Assembly (NCBI GenBank): GCA_003354225.1
Contig: PIVH01000275.1
Location: forward strand, 1 to 6,557
DNA from: Globobulimina sp.
Lineage: Eukaryota; Foraminifera; Rotaliida
DNA length: 6,557 bases
Reading direction: 5' to 3'
The position numbers and the translations under genes are program-made. Shown piece by piece: positions 1 to 6,557 of the stretch; position 1 is the first letter of the stretch; the number at the start of each line of letters is the position of its first letter. Under the pieces are notes generated by a model. That model did not search any database, was not told the origin of the DNA, and saw only the letters and a program-made list of their open reading frames with translations.

Positions 1-294
1 CAGTTGGAACAACAACCGATATTCAACCAGCAACAACGAACGGTGCATGGTAATTGATATGATGAAGCTTGGAATGGTTTGGAAGATGTGGAACGATCGC
101 TGCTTTCTCAAGCTTGTTCAGGCACTTTCGGTGCTGGTGGTGTTGACATGCCTGACTTTCCAGATACCTATCCATGCTCAAACGGAGGTAACAAATTCAA
201 TTTTTCTAAAAAACATAGAGATAACAAAGGGAAATTATTTAGATTATTTCTAAAAATTGAGAGAAGACCAAGAAAAGCAGAGATTACAGTTTAG
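1..294 (+). other. Ambiguous open stretch left of the element, no gene assigned
   Basis: Frame 1 is open from the window edge except for one TGA at 55-57, and ends at a stop near 292. Its first part is glutamine-rich; the part after the TGA is acidic and has an exon-like look up to a possible donor at 190 (GTAACA). Frame 2, from an ATG at 47 to 253, overlaps it and by chance or otherwise has a hydrophobic, signal-peptide-like run of about 20 residues. Both cannot easily be real. It could be the last exon of a neighbouring host or element gene, a decayed copy, or noncoding DNA. I recognise no family in either frame. Confidence 0.25.
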
Positions 295-353
295 TTTCTA
301 CATATTGCTAGTCTTGTGTGCTGTACAATGTACAGCCTCAAACTGCAATGATG
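295..353. repeat. Stem-loop repeat, copy 1
   Basis: This is the first of two related units about 79-80 bp apart. It folds on the plus strand into a rod of about 21 pairs: 301-303 with 351-353, 304-308 (ATTGC) with 345-349 (GCAAT), 310-312 with 342-344, 314-316 with 339-341, and a perfect apical stem 320-326 (GCTGTAC) with 330-336 (GTACAGC), closed by a 3-nt loop. Small bulges lie at 309, 313 and 350. It shares TTTCTA, ATTGCT and a 13-mer CAAACTGCAATGA with copy 2. The function is unknown. It may be a small structured RNA, a precursor of small RNAs, or a DNA hairpin or protein site near an element end. Confidence 0.7.
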
Positions 354-373
354 CAGTAGCACTTATGTTGTAA

Positions 374-433
374 TTTCTATCAATTGCTGGTGTGGTGTGT
401 TGTTCCATGAACAACCCCCAAACTGCAATGAGG
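374..433. repeat. Stem-loop repeat, copy 2
   Basis: This is the second unit of the pair. The same fold forms: 383-387 (ATTGC) with 425-429 (GCAAT), 389-391 with 422-424 (one G.T wobble), 393-395 with 418-420, and a perfect apical stem 399-405 (GTTGTTC) with 409-415 (GAACAAC) around a 3-nt loop. A short outer helix, 378-381 with 432-435, can extend it. Two apical pairs differ from copy 1 on both sides at once (C-G to T-A and A-T to T-A), so pairing is kept while sequence changes. It ends about 10 bp before the first TATA-like box and about 140 bp before the polymerase start codon. Confidence 0.7.
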
Positions 434-442
434 TATGAGTAG

Positions 443-449
443 TATAAAA
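443..449 (+). promoter_or_regulatory. Possible distal TATA box
   Basis: TATAAAA lies about 120 bp upstream of the polymerase ATG and just after the second stem-loop repeat. In AT-rich DNA such a match can be chance. It is further from the start codon than the box at 504. Confidence 0.25.
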
Positions 450-503
450 TTTCGTACAACTTTGTGTGTACTAATGATGATGTACCTTACTGGTTAAATC
501 CAG

Positions 504-510
504 TATAAAT
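504..510 (+). promoter_or_regulatory. Likely TATA box of the polymerase gene
   Basis: TATAAAT lies 60 bp before the ATG at 571, leaving room for a start site about 30 bp downstream (around 535-545) and a short leader. It abuts a small inverted repeat, ACTGG at 489-493 and CCAGT at 500-504. The leader also has an acceptor-like ATCACAG ending at 545, so a trans-splice or 5' UTR intron acceptor is an alternative reading. No expression evidence is available. Confidence 0.4.
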
Positions 511-570
511 ACCTGACCATACATATTATTGTCTAAATATCACAGCGAGGAAAGCATTCATTCATAGGAA

Positions 571-3500
571 ATGATGATGGACAACTCAGATTCTGAAAAT
601 GTAAGTATTGTTTGAACGATTGAGAATGTTGCCATATAATTCCACTTTTAGTCTAACAGCAGTGGCGAGGAAAGTACTGGAGATGACGAATTCCTTAGAA
701 ATTCGGGCGGGTAAGTGCTATCTATCTACTAGTATACCCAGAATAAGTAATGTTTTTTGCAGATACAATCATTTCAAAGTTGAATCGGAACCACTACTGA
801 AGCGTGCAAAAATTCTTGCTAATCAGATGGGTGGGGCAAAAGTTGGTGATAGCACTGATGGTGATACAACAGACGATGAGAAAGAAAAGCAGGAACGAGA
901 GTCAAGTATGATAAATCGTCACTTGGGTTTGATCCAAGATTATACATTTGTTACAAAAACTAATCCCAATCATATTTACGTTAATTTTAATTTACTCGAG
1001 CTAGAACTAAATACTGTAACTGTAATGGAGCATTTGCGTACAATTTTGAAAATATATAGTAATCCAAACACCCAAATTTTCGTAAATCCTCAACTCGGCT
1101 TCATTCTCTATAACCAAACCGGAAATGAAATCGTTAAATATTTCTATCCAAGTGCCAATACTTCCTTATTCTCCCAGTTTAAACTTTTGTCGACAAAAAC
1201 TTTAAAACAATTAGAATCCGACGTAGGTAAATTGTATCTATTAAATTGGCCTTTTCATGCCAAAATGGAAGGTGCTGAAAAGAGCGATTTAGGCTTCACA
1301 TTGATTACTAATATTTGCTACAGTATAATTATTGAATAATTATAGCAACGATCAATAAAATGCAAATTTTAATGGATTTTGATACTGTAATGACCAATAT
1401 CAGTGAAAAAATCAGTACTAGTCTTTTCTGCTGCATTGTGAAGTACCTTGATCGGGAAGTGGGCTTACTAAATCGAAAAGATCGTTTACTACTAGAAAAG
1501 GCATTAGATTCGATGGTTTTGGCAATTAACGATTTGCTCCCATCCGATATTCAGAATCTTAGAGCTTTTGGCATCATAAGGCCTACAATTGAAAATTTTA
1601 AAATACTTTGTAAACTTGAAAAGTACTTTAAAATTGGTATACGTATACGAAATGATGACGGTTTTGAAGTTAGATCTCCAGGTCAAAGCGATTTAAATAC
1701 CCAAATATGGGACCATCATTTCTACGATAATACCATGAATGTAATCTATACCCTAAAGGGACATCAGCGATATGTATTGATACTGAATGAAGATGCTTAC
1801 TTTGGTCATCATCGATGCAATTATTGCAACAATTTGTATGACAACCACAGTGAATTAAATCACCATCTTAATCGTTATGGATGTCCGGCCGAAAAGCATC
1901 TGGACACCACTGGAGAACTCCCAGGTTTCAATGACCAACTCGGAATTCAATATGTATGCAAGCAAGGAATATGGCGCCCAAAAATGAACATCATACAAGT
2001 ACTTACAGTATTGATGATGCTAACATATTATTAGCCAAGTTATTTGCAGAAATTAGAGGAATTGGACATTTTATTACTGCCGCGTCATAAAGCTCCAGAT
2101 GGTGTGATGTATTCAAAAATGTTCTGCGTGTTCGATATTGGTTAGTTTTTTATTGTATTAATTACACTTGCTTTTTTTTGATTATTGTTGTCTATAGAAT
2201 CATTTTTGGAAGGTATAGATGATAATACAGCACACTATAGATACTCTATGGAACACAAAGCTGCTATGGTAATCATTTCATATTCTGACAAAAAATATGC
2301 AAATTTTTGTCATTGCTAGATTGCTTACACCAATTCTTTCGATTGGCAAACCAAAGTTTTTGTTTCTGACCCAAAGGAACCTTCCAAGTTTGTCTGTGAA
2401 TTCATACATTCTCTACTAGAATGTCAACAAACTATGAGCAACAATTTACGACAAGAAATTCAAATATATTTCGATGAGATCGAAAGACGAATAATGCATG
2501 AAAAGCGCGATTATTGGTTGAAGCGTTACAACTCACTACTCAAAACTCTGAATACATATGTAGAAACTATACCTATTTTAGGCTGGAACTCTGGCAAATA
2601 TGACATCCCAGTTTTGAGAACAATGGGGTTTTTTTATTACTTAGACAATCTCGATGGTCCCATCAGTGCCTTAAAGAAAACGGGGAGCCGTTATTTGAGT
2701 GTCAATTCAAAACATTTAGTTTTTTTAGATTGGATTTGCTTTCAAGGGTCTAAATTACCACTTAGAGACTATTTGACCAAATTTCAAAATGCTTCAAACC
2801 AGAAAGCTATGGAGAAAGAATATTTTCCATATGGGTAAGGTCGAGCACTCACAGGGGCCGCTGCAAGACACGCTTGCGTGTCTTGCAGGGGAAGAGATAG
2901 TCAAGCGCGCGCCCACACAACACCGAAAAAAGCAAGCCTGGCTTACATTCTTATTAAATAGAATCAAATATGTGGCCTGGCCTCAAATTATTGTTTCTAT
3001 TTCAGCTGCCTAATATCTCATTCATCTTTGCATCAACCATTACCAACACTTGATAAATTCTGGGATGATCTACACAAACGAAATCAATTGGCTTCAACTG
3101 AATGGCTAAAGTATGAGAAATTGTGCAGCAAGCATAATCATCAGCAGGCCCTGGCTATGCTCAAACTGGACAAACCACCCGAAAGCCCTGAAGAAAAATA
3201 TCAGATTGTCAAGAATTACTGGATAAGTAAAGGTTTCAAAACAGTACTGGACATTTTGGTTAGTTACATTAAAGCCGATTGCCTACCATTAGCGAGAGCC
3301 ATTCTCCAGTCCTTGACTTTATACCATTCATATAATATCGACATTCTTTGTGACTATGTTAGCTTACCATCTTTTGTGCTGCATTTGGCTATAAGCTTCA
3401 TACCTAATAAGAAAGATTGCTTTTTCGTTTTGTTGCAGTGGGATGAGAGAGAGATGTTGCAAAAGTGTTTGCTCGGAGGACCTTCAATAATATTTACTCG

Positions 3501-5862
3501 ATATGTCAAAGTAGGTGAATCACGGCTGAGACCTCATGATTACCCTCATTCACCAATGGCAAAGAAAATCATCGGATTTGACCAGGTATGTTTCTGCATG
3601 ACAGGTAAAGGTATATTTATGTTTAAACACATTTCAGAATAATCAATATGGTAAGTTGTTCAGACGAAAGTACACGGTAACATGCTTTATGTGCTATAGG
3701 CGGTGCATTAAAAAAGGAATCATTCATTGGATATTACTATTTGAGATGTGTTGACCAAGCTTTTGATCCAAAACTGTTAGGAGCAAAACGGCATAATGAA
3801 ATATTGTATGTTGAATATTTTGCATACAAGAATGGGCTGTCGAATGTACGGCACATTGCTTCCGGTCACGGCATTGGCCAGAAATGGATTAAAATCTCTT
3901 CTGGTCTGATTCAAGCCGATGGCTACTGTTCCATAACCGAACCTGATGGGACTTGGCGCCGGCTTATAATTGAATATCACGAGGAAGGTAAGGGAAGCTG
4001 CTGAGCCGCTGTTCTATTTATCACAATATGATCTACCAGCAGTTATGCTTATTTACTCAAGGGTTCTCACATGGATGGTGTGAAGCTTGTCAAACAGATG
4101 AGAGAAATTCGAAAATTTTCCATCCCACTGGAAAAACCATGTTGCATCAGTACAACCGAACCATGGAGAGAATGGAAGAAATCAAAAATGCTGGTTTCGA
4201 ATTACACTTCATATGGGAATGTCAATTTGAAAAGATGAAGAGAGAGAAGGAATTTGCTTTCTTTGAAAGATATCATTTTCATTTGGGACCTTTCATCAAG
4301 CAACGCTTTTTGACTGAACAAGAAGCACTTCAGCAAATATTTACAGGCGATATCAATGGATTCGTAGAATTATCGTGCAGAGTAGATCCCAGTGAGAGGT
4401 GGTACTTTTGTGACTTTCCAGCCATTTTCAAGGTGTGCTACTCTTTTTCCTTATTGTAACTATAATTGATTGATTGCTTTTAAGCATATGGAAATCGATA
4501 GATCGATGCTCTACGAACCAATGTTGAGTTACGCGAAAAAGTACAATCTGTTACAACATAAACAAAAGCTGCTTGTTTCATCATTTCACGGCGATAATGT
4601 GGTTTTCTCTACAACCTACATCAGATTTCTGCAAGGCCTTGGTGTGTCATTCTTTGGTGTCAAGAAAATTATACAATTTCGATCAGATCCATGCCTTGCG
4701 CCGTACATTGACAAATTTACGGAAAACAGATTGAAAGGTGACACTACAAATAATCCGTTATTGAGCGAGTGGAGTAAATCAGGTTTGTTTAATTATTATG
4801 TTGTTTTAACGATGTATTTTGTGACTGTTATGTTTTCTCTCAGCGATCAATAACAGTTTTGGTTATTCAATCATGAATCAAAAGAAAAGAACAGTCACAA
4901 AATACAAGAATTGGAAACAGTTTCGAAAAATTCTAATGAATAGATCACCAGTGATTGATATGTTTGAAGCAGGGCTACCCGATACTCCAACTGAATTAGT
5001 CGAAGTAACTACCAGGCCAAAAAAGATAGTATTCAATACACCCATACAAATTGGAACAGAAGTTTTATCCAGAGGTAGTGGCTAAAATTTCCTAAAAACT
5101 TTACTTTTGTCATTGACTCTTGCAGGAAAAGTGGAGTTGCTCAAATTTGTTTATGAAGTGATCAAGCCAAATCTAAAACCAGATCACTATGAGTTTCTGC
5201 TTACTGATACCGATAGTATGTATTGTTTTAGTTCACGATTTTTATTTACTATGAGATGGATTTGTAGGTGTATATATGGCCATTGCAGCGGAATCACTGG
5301 CTGATTGTTTGAAAGAAGGTCGTGTGGATGAATGGAAACGAATTCAATATGAGCGATTTGTAGATGAAACGACGGAAGCTCGAAAATTAGCCACCAAACG
5401 AACTCCCTTATACTGGTATTGCTTTCTCTCAAAACACCAATGCATATAGAATTAGGAAGTATAATATTTTAGGCATGTAGAACGAGAATCTAAAGGAACA
5501 CTGGTTGGTGCAGTGATATTTCCGGTAAATTTCTGTAGCTTTGTTTTTCGATTCAATTTTTATAGATTGCCCTCTCTTCCAAATTGTACATTATCACTGA
5601 TGAGTCTGATCAAGCAATAAAGACAAGCGCTAAGGGAATACAAAAACAAAAGAACCAAAATTTGATGAGTAAAGCTCTGTTTGAGAGTCTGCTACATGAC
5701 AGGGAAATGGATGGATTACCCTTGGTTGTTAATACAGGTTTTATGCAAAAAAATGAAAAAATGAAAACATATACTTTGAACAAGCATAGTCTACATAGCT
5801 TATATATCAAACGAATTGTTCGTGATTGCAGAGTCCATACAAAAACCTATTCAGAATATTAA
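571..5862 (+). CDS. polB: Spliced protein-primed family B DNA polymerase, Maverick/Polinton type
   Basis: The predicted role is copying the element's linear DNA from a protein primer, with 3'-5' proofreading. Model exons: 571-600, 652-710, 763-1322 (or to 1271), 1346-1998, 2050-2140, 2198-2268, 2320-2834, 3006-3585, 3638-3650, 3700-3987, 4062-4432, 4485-4782, 4844-5074, 5126-5215, 5268-5415, 5473-5524, 5566-5862. All introns are GT-AG and the sum is a multiple of three (1,448 or 1,431 residues). Seen in order: an acidic Ser-rich N-terminus; the Maverick-type N-terminal block; a block starting near 1423 with a Cys-Cys pair, as in that family; Cys/His knuckle (Cys 1816, 1825, 1882); ExoI Asp-Ile-Glu (2134); ExoII N-x4-YD ending 2604; ExoIII Y-x3-D (3265-3279); motif A (Asp 3580); an HG-W-C-x2-C segment after 4062; motif B (Lys 4776, Asn 4849, FG by 4863); motif C Asp-Thr-Asp (5206-5214); the KR-TP and KG-IQK segments typical of Maverick polymerases near the C-terminus. 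No disabling change remains after splicing. Least certain are the exon 3/4 junction, the donor at 1999 and the last exon. Identity is strong; the exact model is inferred. Confidence 0.82.
1324..1344. repeat. 21-bp palindrome filling a 23-nt GT...AG gap
   Basis: TATAATTATT (1324-1333) and AATAATTATA (1335-1344) are perfect inverted arms around a single G. With the flanking G at 1323 and G at 1345 the segment reads GT...AG. It holds the in-frame stop TAA at 1337-1339 that would end the upstream open frame. Removing 1323-1345 joins the two frames exactly. It may be a 23-nt intron, part of a 74-nt intron starting at 1272, or a small insertion that split the gene. Confidence 0.75.
1354..1359 (+). 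terminator. AATAAA motif inside the polymerase region
   Basis: AATAAA sits 15 bp after the stop at 1337-1339 and directly before an ATG at 1360. If the upstream open frame were a separate gene, this would be its poly(A) signal and 1360 a second start. I prefer the single-gene reading because the protein before and after fits successive parts of one polymerase N-terminal region and a GT-AG removal keeps the frame. AATAAA is common in AT-rich sequence. Confidence 0.2.
2835..3005 (+). other. Oversized 171-bp intron with GC-rich insert
   Basis: The donor GTAAGG (2835) and acceptor TTTCAG (3005) are good, and joining them is phase-correct: the FPY segment ahead of the donor is followed by the Leu-Pro and Phe-x-x-Leu pattern usual in Maverick polymerases. 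The other introns are 41-81 bp. This one holds a GC-rich patch around 2851-2915, including the hairpin at 2861-2888 and a CG-rich run, unlike its AT-rich neighbours. The patch looks inserted. I see no open frame or recognisable RNA gene in it. Confidence 0.7.
2861..2888. repeat. Perfect 13-bp-arm hairpin within an intron
   Basis: CTGCAAGACACGC (2861-2873) is the exact reverse complement of GCGTGTCTTGCAG (2876-2888), separated by TT. No pairing extends beyond the arms. It lies 26 bp after the donor. CAGGGG occurs just before (2852-2857) and overlapping the end (2886-2891), which could be a short target duplication or chance. Possible roles are bridging splice sites in RNA, or being the trace of a small mobile element. 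Confidence 0.8.
3638..3650 (+). other. 13-nt microexon coding for polymerase motif A
   Basis: It lies between a 52-bp intron (3586-3637, GTATGT...TTTCAG) and a 49-bp intron (3651-3699, GTAAGT...TATAG). Skipping it puts a stop four codons after 3699; including it keeps the frame. It codes for Asn-Asn-Gln-Tyr plus the first base of a Gly. These follow the Asp at 3580-3582 and complete the D-x-N-x-x-Y form of motif A seen in Maverick polymerases. Frame and motif both support it. Confidence 0.8.
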
Positions 5863-5872
5863 ACGAATTGTT
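5809..5872 (+). repeat. 12-bp direct repeat across the gene end
   Basis: AAACGAATTGTT occurs at 5809-5820, in the coding frame (Lys-Arg-Ile-Val), and again at 5861-5872, just over the stop codon. The copies are 52 bp apart, close to the usual intron length here. A strong acceptor-like TTTCAG with a T-rich tract ends at 5892. This may reflect a local duplication that altered the C-terminus, or a last intron (for example 5822-5892, giving a stop at 5910-5912). Confidence 0.5.
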
Positions 5873-5922
5873 TGCTTGTTTGTTCATTTCAGAACATGTG
5901 GCTTTGGAATGAAGTGAACGAT

Positions 5923-5928
5923 TTTATT
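5923..5928 (-). terminator. Poly(A) signal of the minus-strand genes
   Basis: TTTATT on the plus strand is AATAAA on the minus strand, 38 bp past the TGA (5968-5966) of the 170-residue gene. The distance suits a short 3' UTR. Confidence 0.5.
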
Positions 5929-5959
5929 TGGGTGTATATACAGTTAATCAAAGCTGAAC

Positions 5960-5965
5960 AATAAA
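5960..5965 (+). terminator. Poly(A) signal of the polymerase gene
   Basis: AATAAA lies 98 bp after the polymerase stop and abuts the stop codon of the convergent minus-strand gene. With the opposite signal at 5928-5923, the two transcripts would overlap at their 3' ends. Confidence 0.55.
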
Positions 5966-6478
5966 TCAGGTTAGTTTATCTTTTCTAAATTTGAGAAATA
6001 TACGTCGCAAATTAGGATCATTAAGCTGGCTTGTGCCAAATGGTGTATCGCTTAACATTTCTAGAAATTCTTTCACTCCTTCGACCATATTGTCGTCAGT
6101 AATTCCATGTTGATTAGGTCCTAATTGTTTAGTTACTATAGCCAATATATCTCTCAAATTAGAACATTTAACTCTAATTCGAGCATTTTTAACCGGTACA
6201 TATTTTAAGATATGTCCTGTATTGGCATCATAACCAAATAATTCGCCTTTTAAAAGCAACTTGATCATGTCAGTTGCTAATTCTCTGTTTCTTGCTGGTA
6301 GGGAATTGATCACTTCAGTAAATGCAGCGTTCATTTCTTGAACTTTTGGCTTTGTTTCTTCATGTAGTACTGATGGTTGAGCTGAATTTACTTTTTGACT
6401 TTTCAACTGTTCCATTTCGTTTAACAAATCATCCAACTCTAATTTATTTATAGCTACATGTTCAGAAAAATTATTCAT
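5966..6478 (-). CDS. 170-residue element protein, unassigned, possibly Maverick accessory
   Basis: The gene is a single uninterrupted frame from ATG (6478-6476) to TGA. The N-terminal third is acidic and Leu/Glu/Lys-rich, with coiled-coil potential around residues 12-30. The middle has a Leu-Leu-x-x-x-Leu-Phe-Gly-Tyr-Asp patch and then Ser-Asn-Leu-x-Asp-Ile-Leu; the end is basic. This recalls a small protein of many Mavericks that carries a G-S-N-I-x-D-L motif followed by a Pro/Gly and Phe-x-x-x-Leu region, but that match is from memory and weak. There is no signal peptide or membrane segment. The start codon overlaps the end of the upstream minus-strand gene by 8 nt. Unlike the polymerase it shows no introns. 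It is probably a real gene; its function is unknown. Confidence 0.7.
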   Translation of the reverse strand: MNNFSEHVAINKLELDDLLNEMEQLKSQKVNSAQPSVLHEETKPKVQEMNAAFTEVINSLPARNRELATDMIKLLLKGELFGYDANTGHILKYVPVKNARIRVKCSNLRDILAIVTKQLGPNQHGITDDNMVEGVKEFLEMLSDTPFGTSQLNDPNLRRIFLKFRKDKLT

Positions 6479-6557
6479 AATTTAGCAAAATTTCTATCAA
6501 TGGTTTTAGTTCTTTCAAATGAATTCGCAAATAATTAGCTGGTCTTTTGACTTTCTT
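6471..6557 (-). CDS. 3' end of an unidentified minus-strand gene
   Basis: The frame enters from the right edge and stops at TAA (6473-6471). Only 28 residues are visible: a basic start (Lys-Lys-Val-Lys-Arg-Pro), then Asn-Tyr-Leu and a Leu/Ile-rich amphipathic tail. Its last codons overlap the first ones of the 170-residue gene in another frame (ATGAATAA is shared). Such an overlap is typical of compact viral genomes and suggests one transcript with reinitiation, or two promoters. It could also be a chance extension, since only 87 nt are visible. Confidence 0.5.
   Translation of the reverse strand, partial: KKVKRPANYLRIHLKELKPLIEILLNYE

Noticed and set aside
47-253. Open frame with a signal-peptide-like hydrophobic run
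   Set aside because: It overlaps another open frame over most of its length, has no recognisable mature domain, and its hydrophobic run comes from a GT-rich stretch read in one frame. It is too weak to call a gene.
608-1339. A separate plus-strand gene starting at 608
   Set aside because: That start lies inside the first intron (601-651). The conserved-looking part is exon 3 of the polymerase, and the acidic N-terminus from 571 is reached by two good GT-AG introns.
1954-2034. Alternative intron 1954-2034 instead of 1999-2049
   Set aside because: It is also phase-correct, but it is longer than most introns here. The 1999-2049 intron has the common 51-bp length, a CTAAC branch-like site and a TTTGCAG acceptor. 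It stays a possible variant.
4774-4843. Alternative donor at 4774 (GTAAAT)
   Set aside because: It is in phase, but it would remove the Lys at 4776-4778 that stands at the motif B distance from the Asn at 4849. The donor at 4783 (CAG then GTTTGT) keeps it.
5107-5304. Open frame reading straight through polymerase motif C
   Set aside because: It continues into intron sequence after 5215. The GTATGT donor at 5216 and TTTGTAG acceptor at 5267 keep the motif and open the next exon in the right phase.
5187-5432. Minus-strand open frames within the polymerase (also 1504-1686, 3777-3980, 5610-5810)
   Set aside because: They lie antisense to well-supported exons, have no domain signal, and show composition expected of shadows.
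1-6557. Terminal inverted repeats, CRISPR array, tRNA or rRNA genes, alternative genetic code
   Set aside because: No long inverted repeat links the two ends, no regularly spaced array or tRNA fold was seen, and the internal stops fall in introns, so stop-codon reassignment is not needed.

Overview
The window looks like part of a virus-like DNA transposon of the Maverick/Polinton (adintovirus-like) group, sitting in the nuclear genome of a eukaryote with very short introns, or a host locus derived from such an element. The DNA is AT-rich. The main gene is cut by many GT-AG introns, mostly 49-57 bp, with acceptors such as TTTCAG, TTGCAG and TATAG. That points to a compact-intron animal such as a nematode, rotifer or small arthropod. 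The sequence alone does not fix the species. There are no bacterial features.

Layout. Positions 1-570 hold no gene I can name. They contain an ambiguous open stretch (1-294), two tandem stem-loop repeats (295-353 and 374-433) whose sequences differ but whose apical stems are preserved by compensatory changes, and two TATA-like boxes (443-449, 504-510). From 571 to 5862 on the plus strand there is one long spliced gene for a family B, protein-primed type DNA polymerase. My model has 17 exons and 16 introns, and joining them keeps one reading frame of about 1,430-1,450 codons. It restores the 3'-5' exonuclease motifs and polymerase motifs A, B and C in the right order, so I read the gene as structurally intact. 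The many short open frames along the region are its exons, not separate genes. An AATAAA follows at 5960.

From 5966 to the right edge, two compact, apparently unspliced genes run on the minus strand, converging on the polymerase gene. They are a 170-residue protein and, overlapping its start by 8 nt, the 3' end of another protein that leaves the window. The minus-strand pair also has an AATAAA (5928-5923), so the two transcription units end tail to tail within about 45 bp.

The most unusual features are: introns that interrupt the polymerase at or beside four catalytic motifs, including a 13-nt microexon inside motif A; a 21-bp palindrome that exactly fills a 23-nt GT...AG gap needed to keep the frame; a perfect 13-bp-arm hairpin in the one oversized intron; and the paired stem-loops upstream of the gene. 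No integrase, packaging ATPase, protease or capsid gene can be identified here, and no terminal inverted repeats are visible, so element boundaries are unknown.
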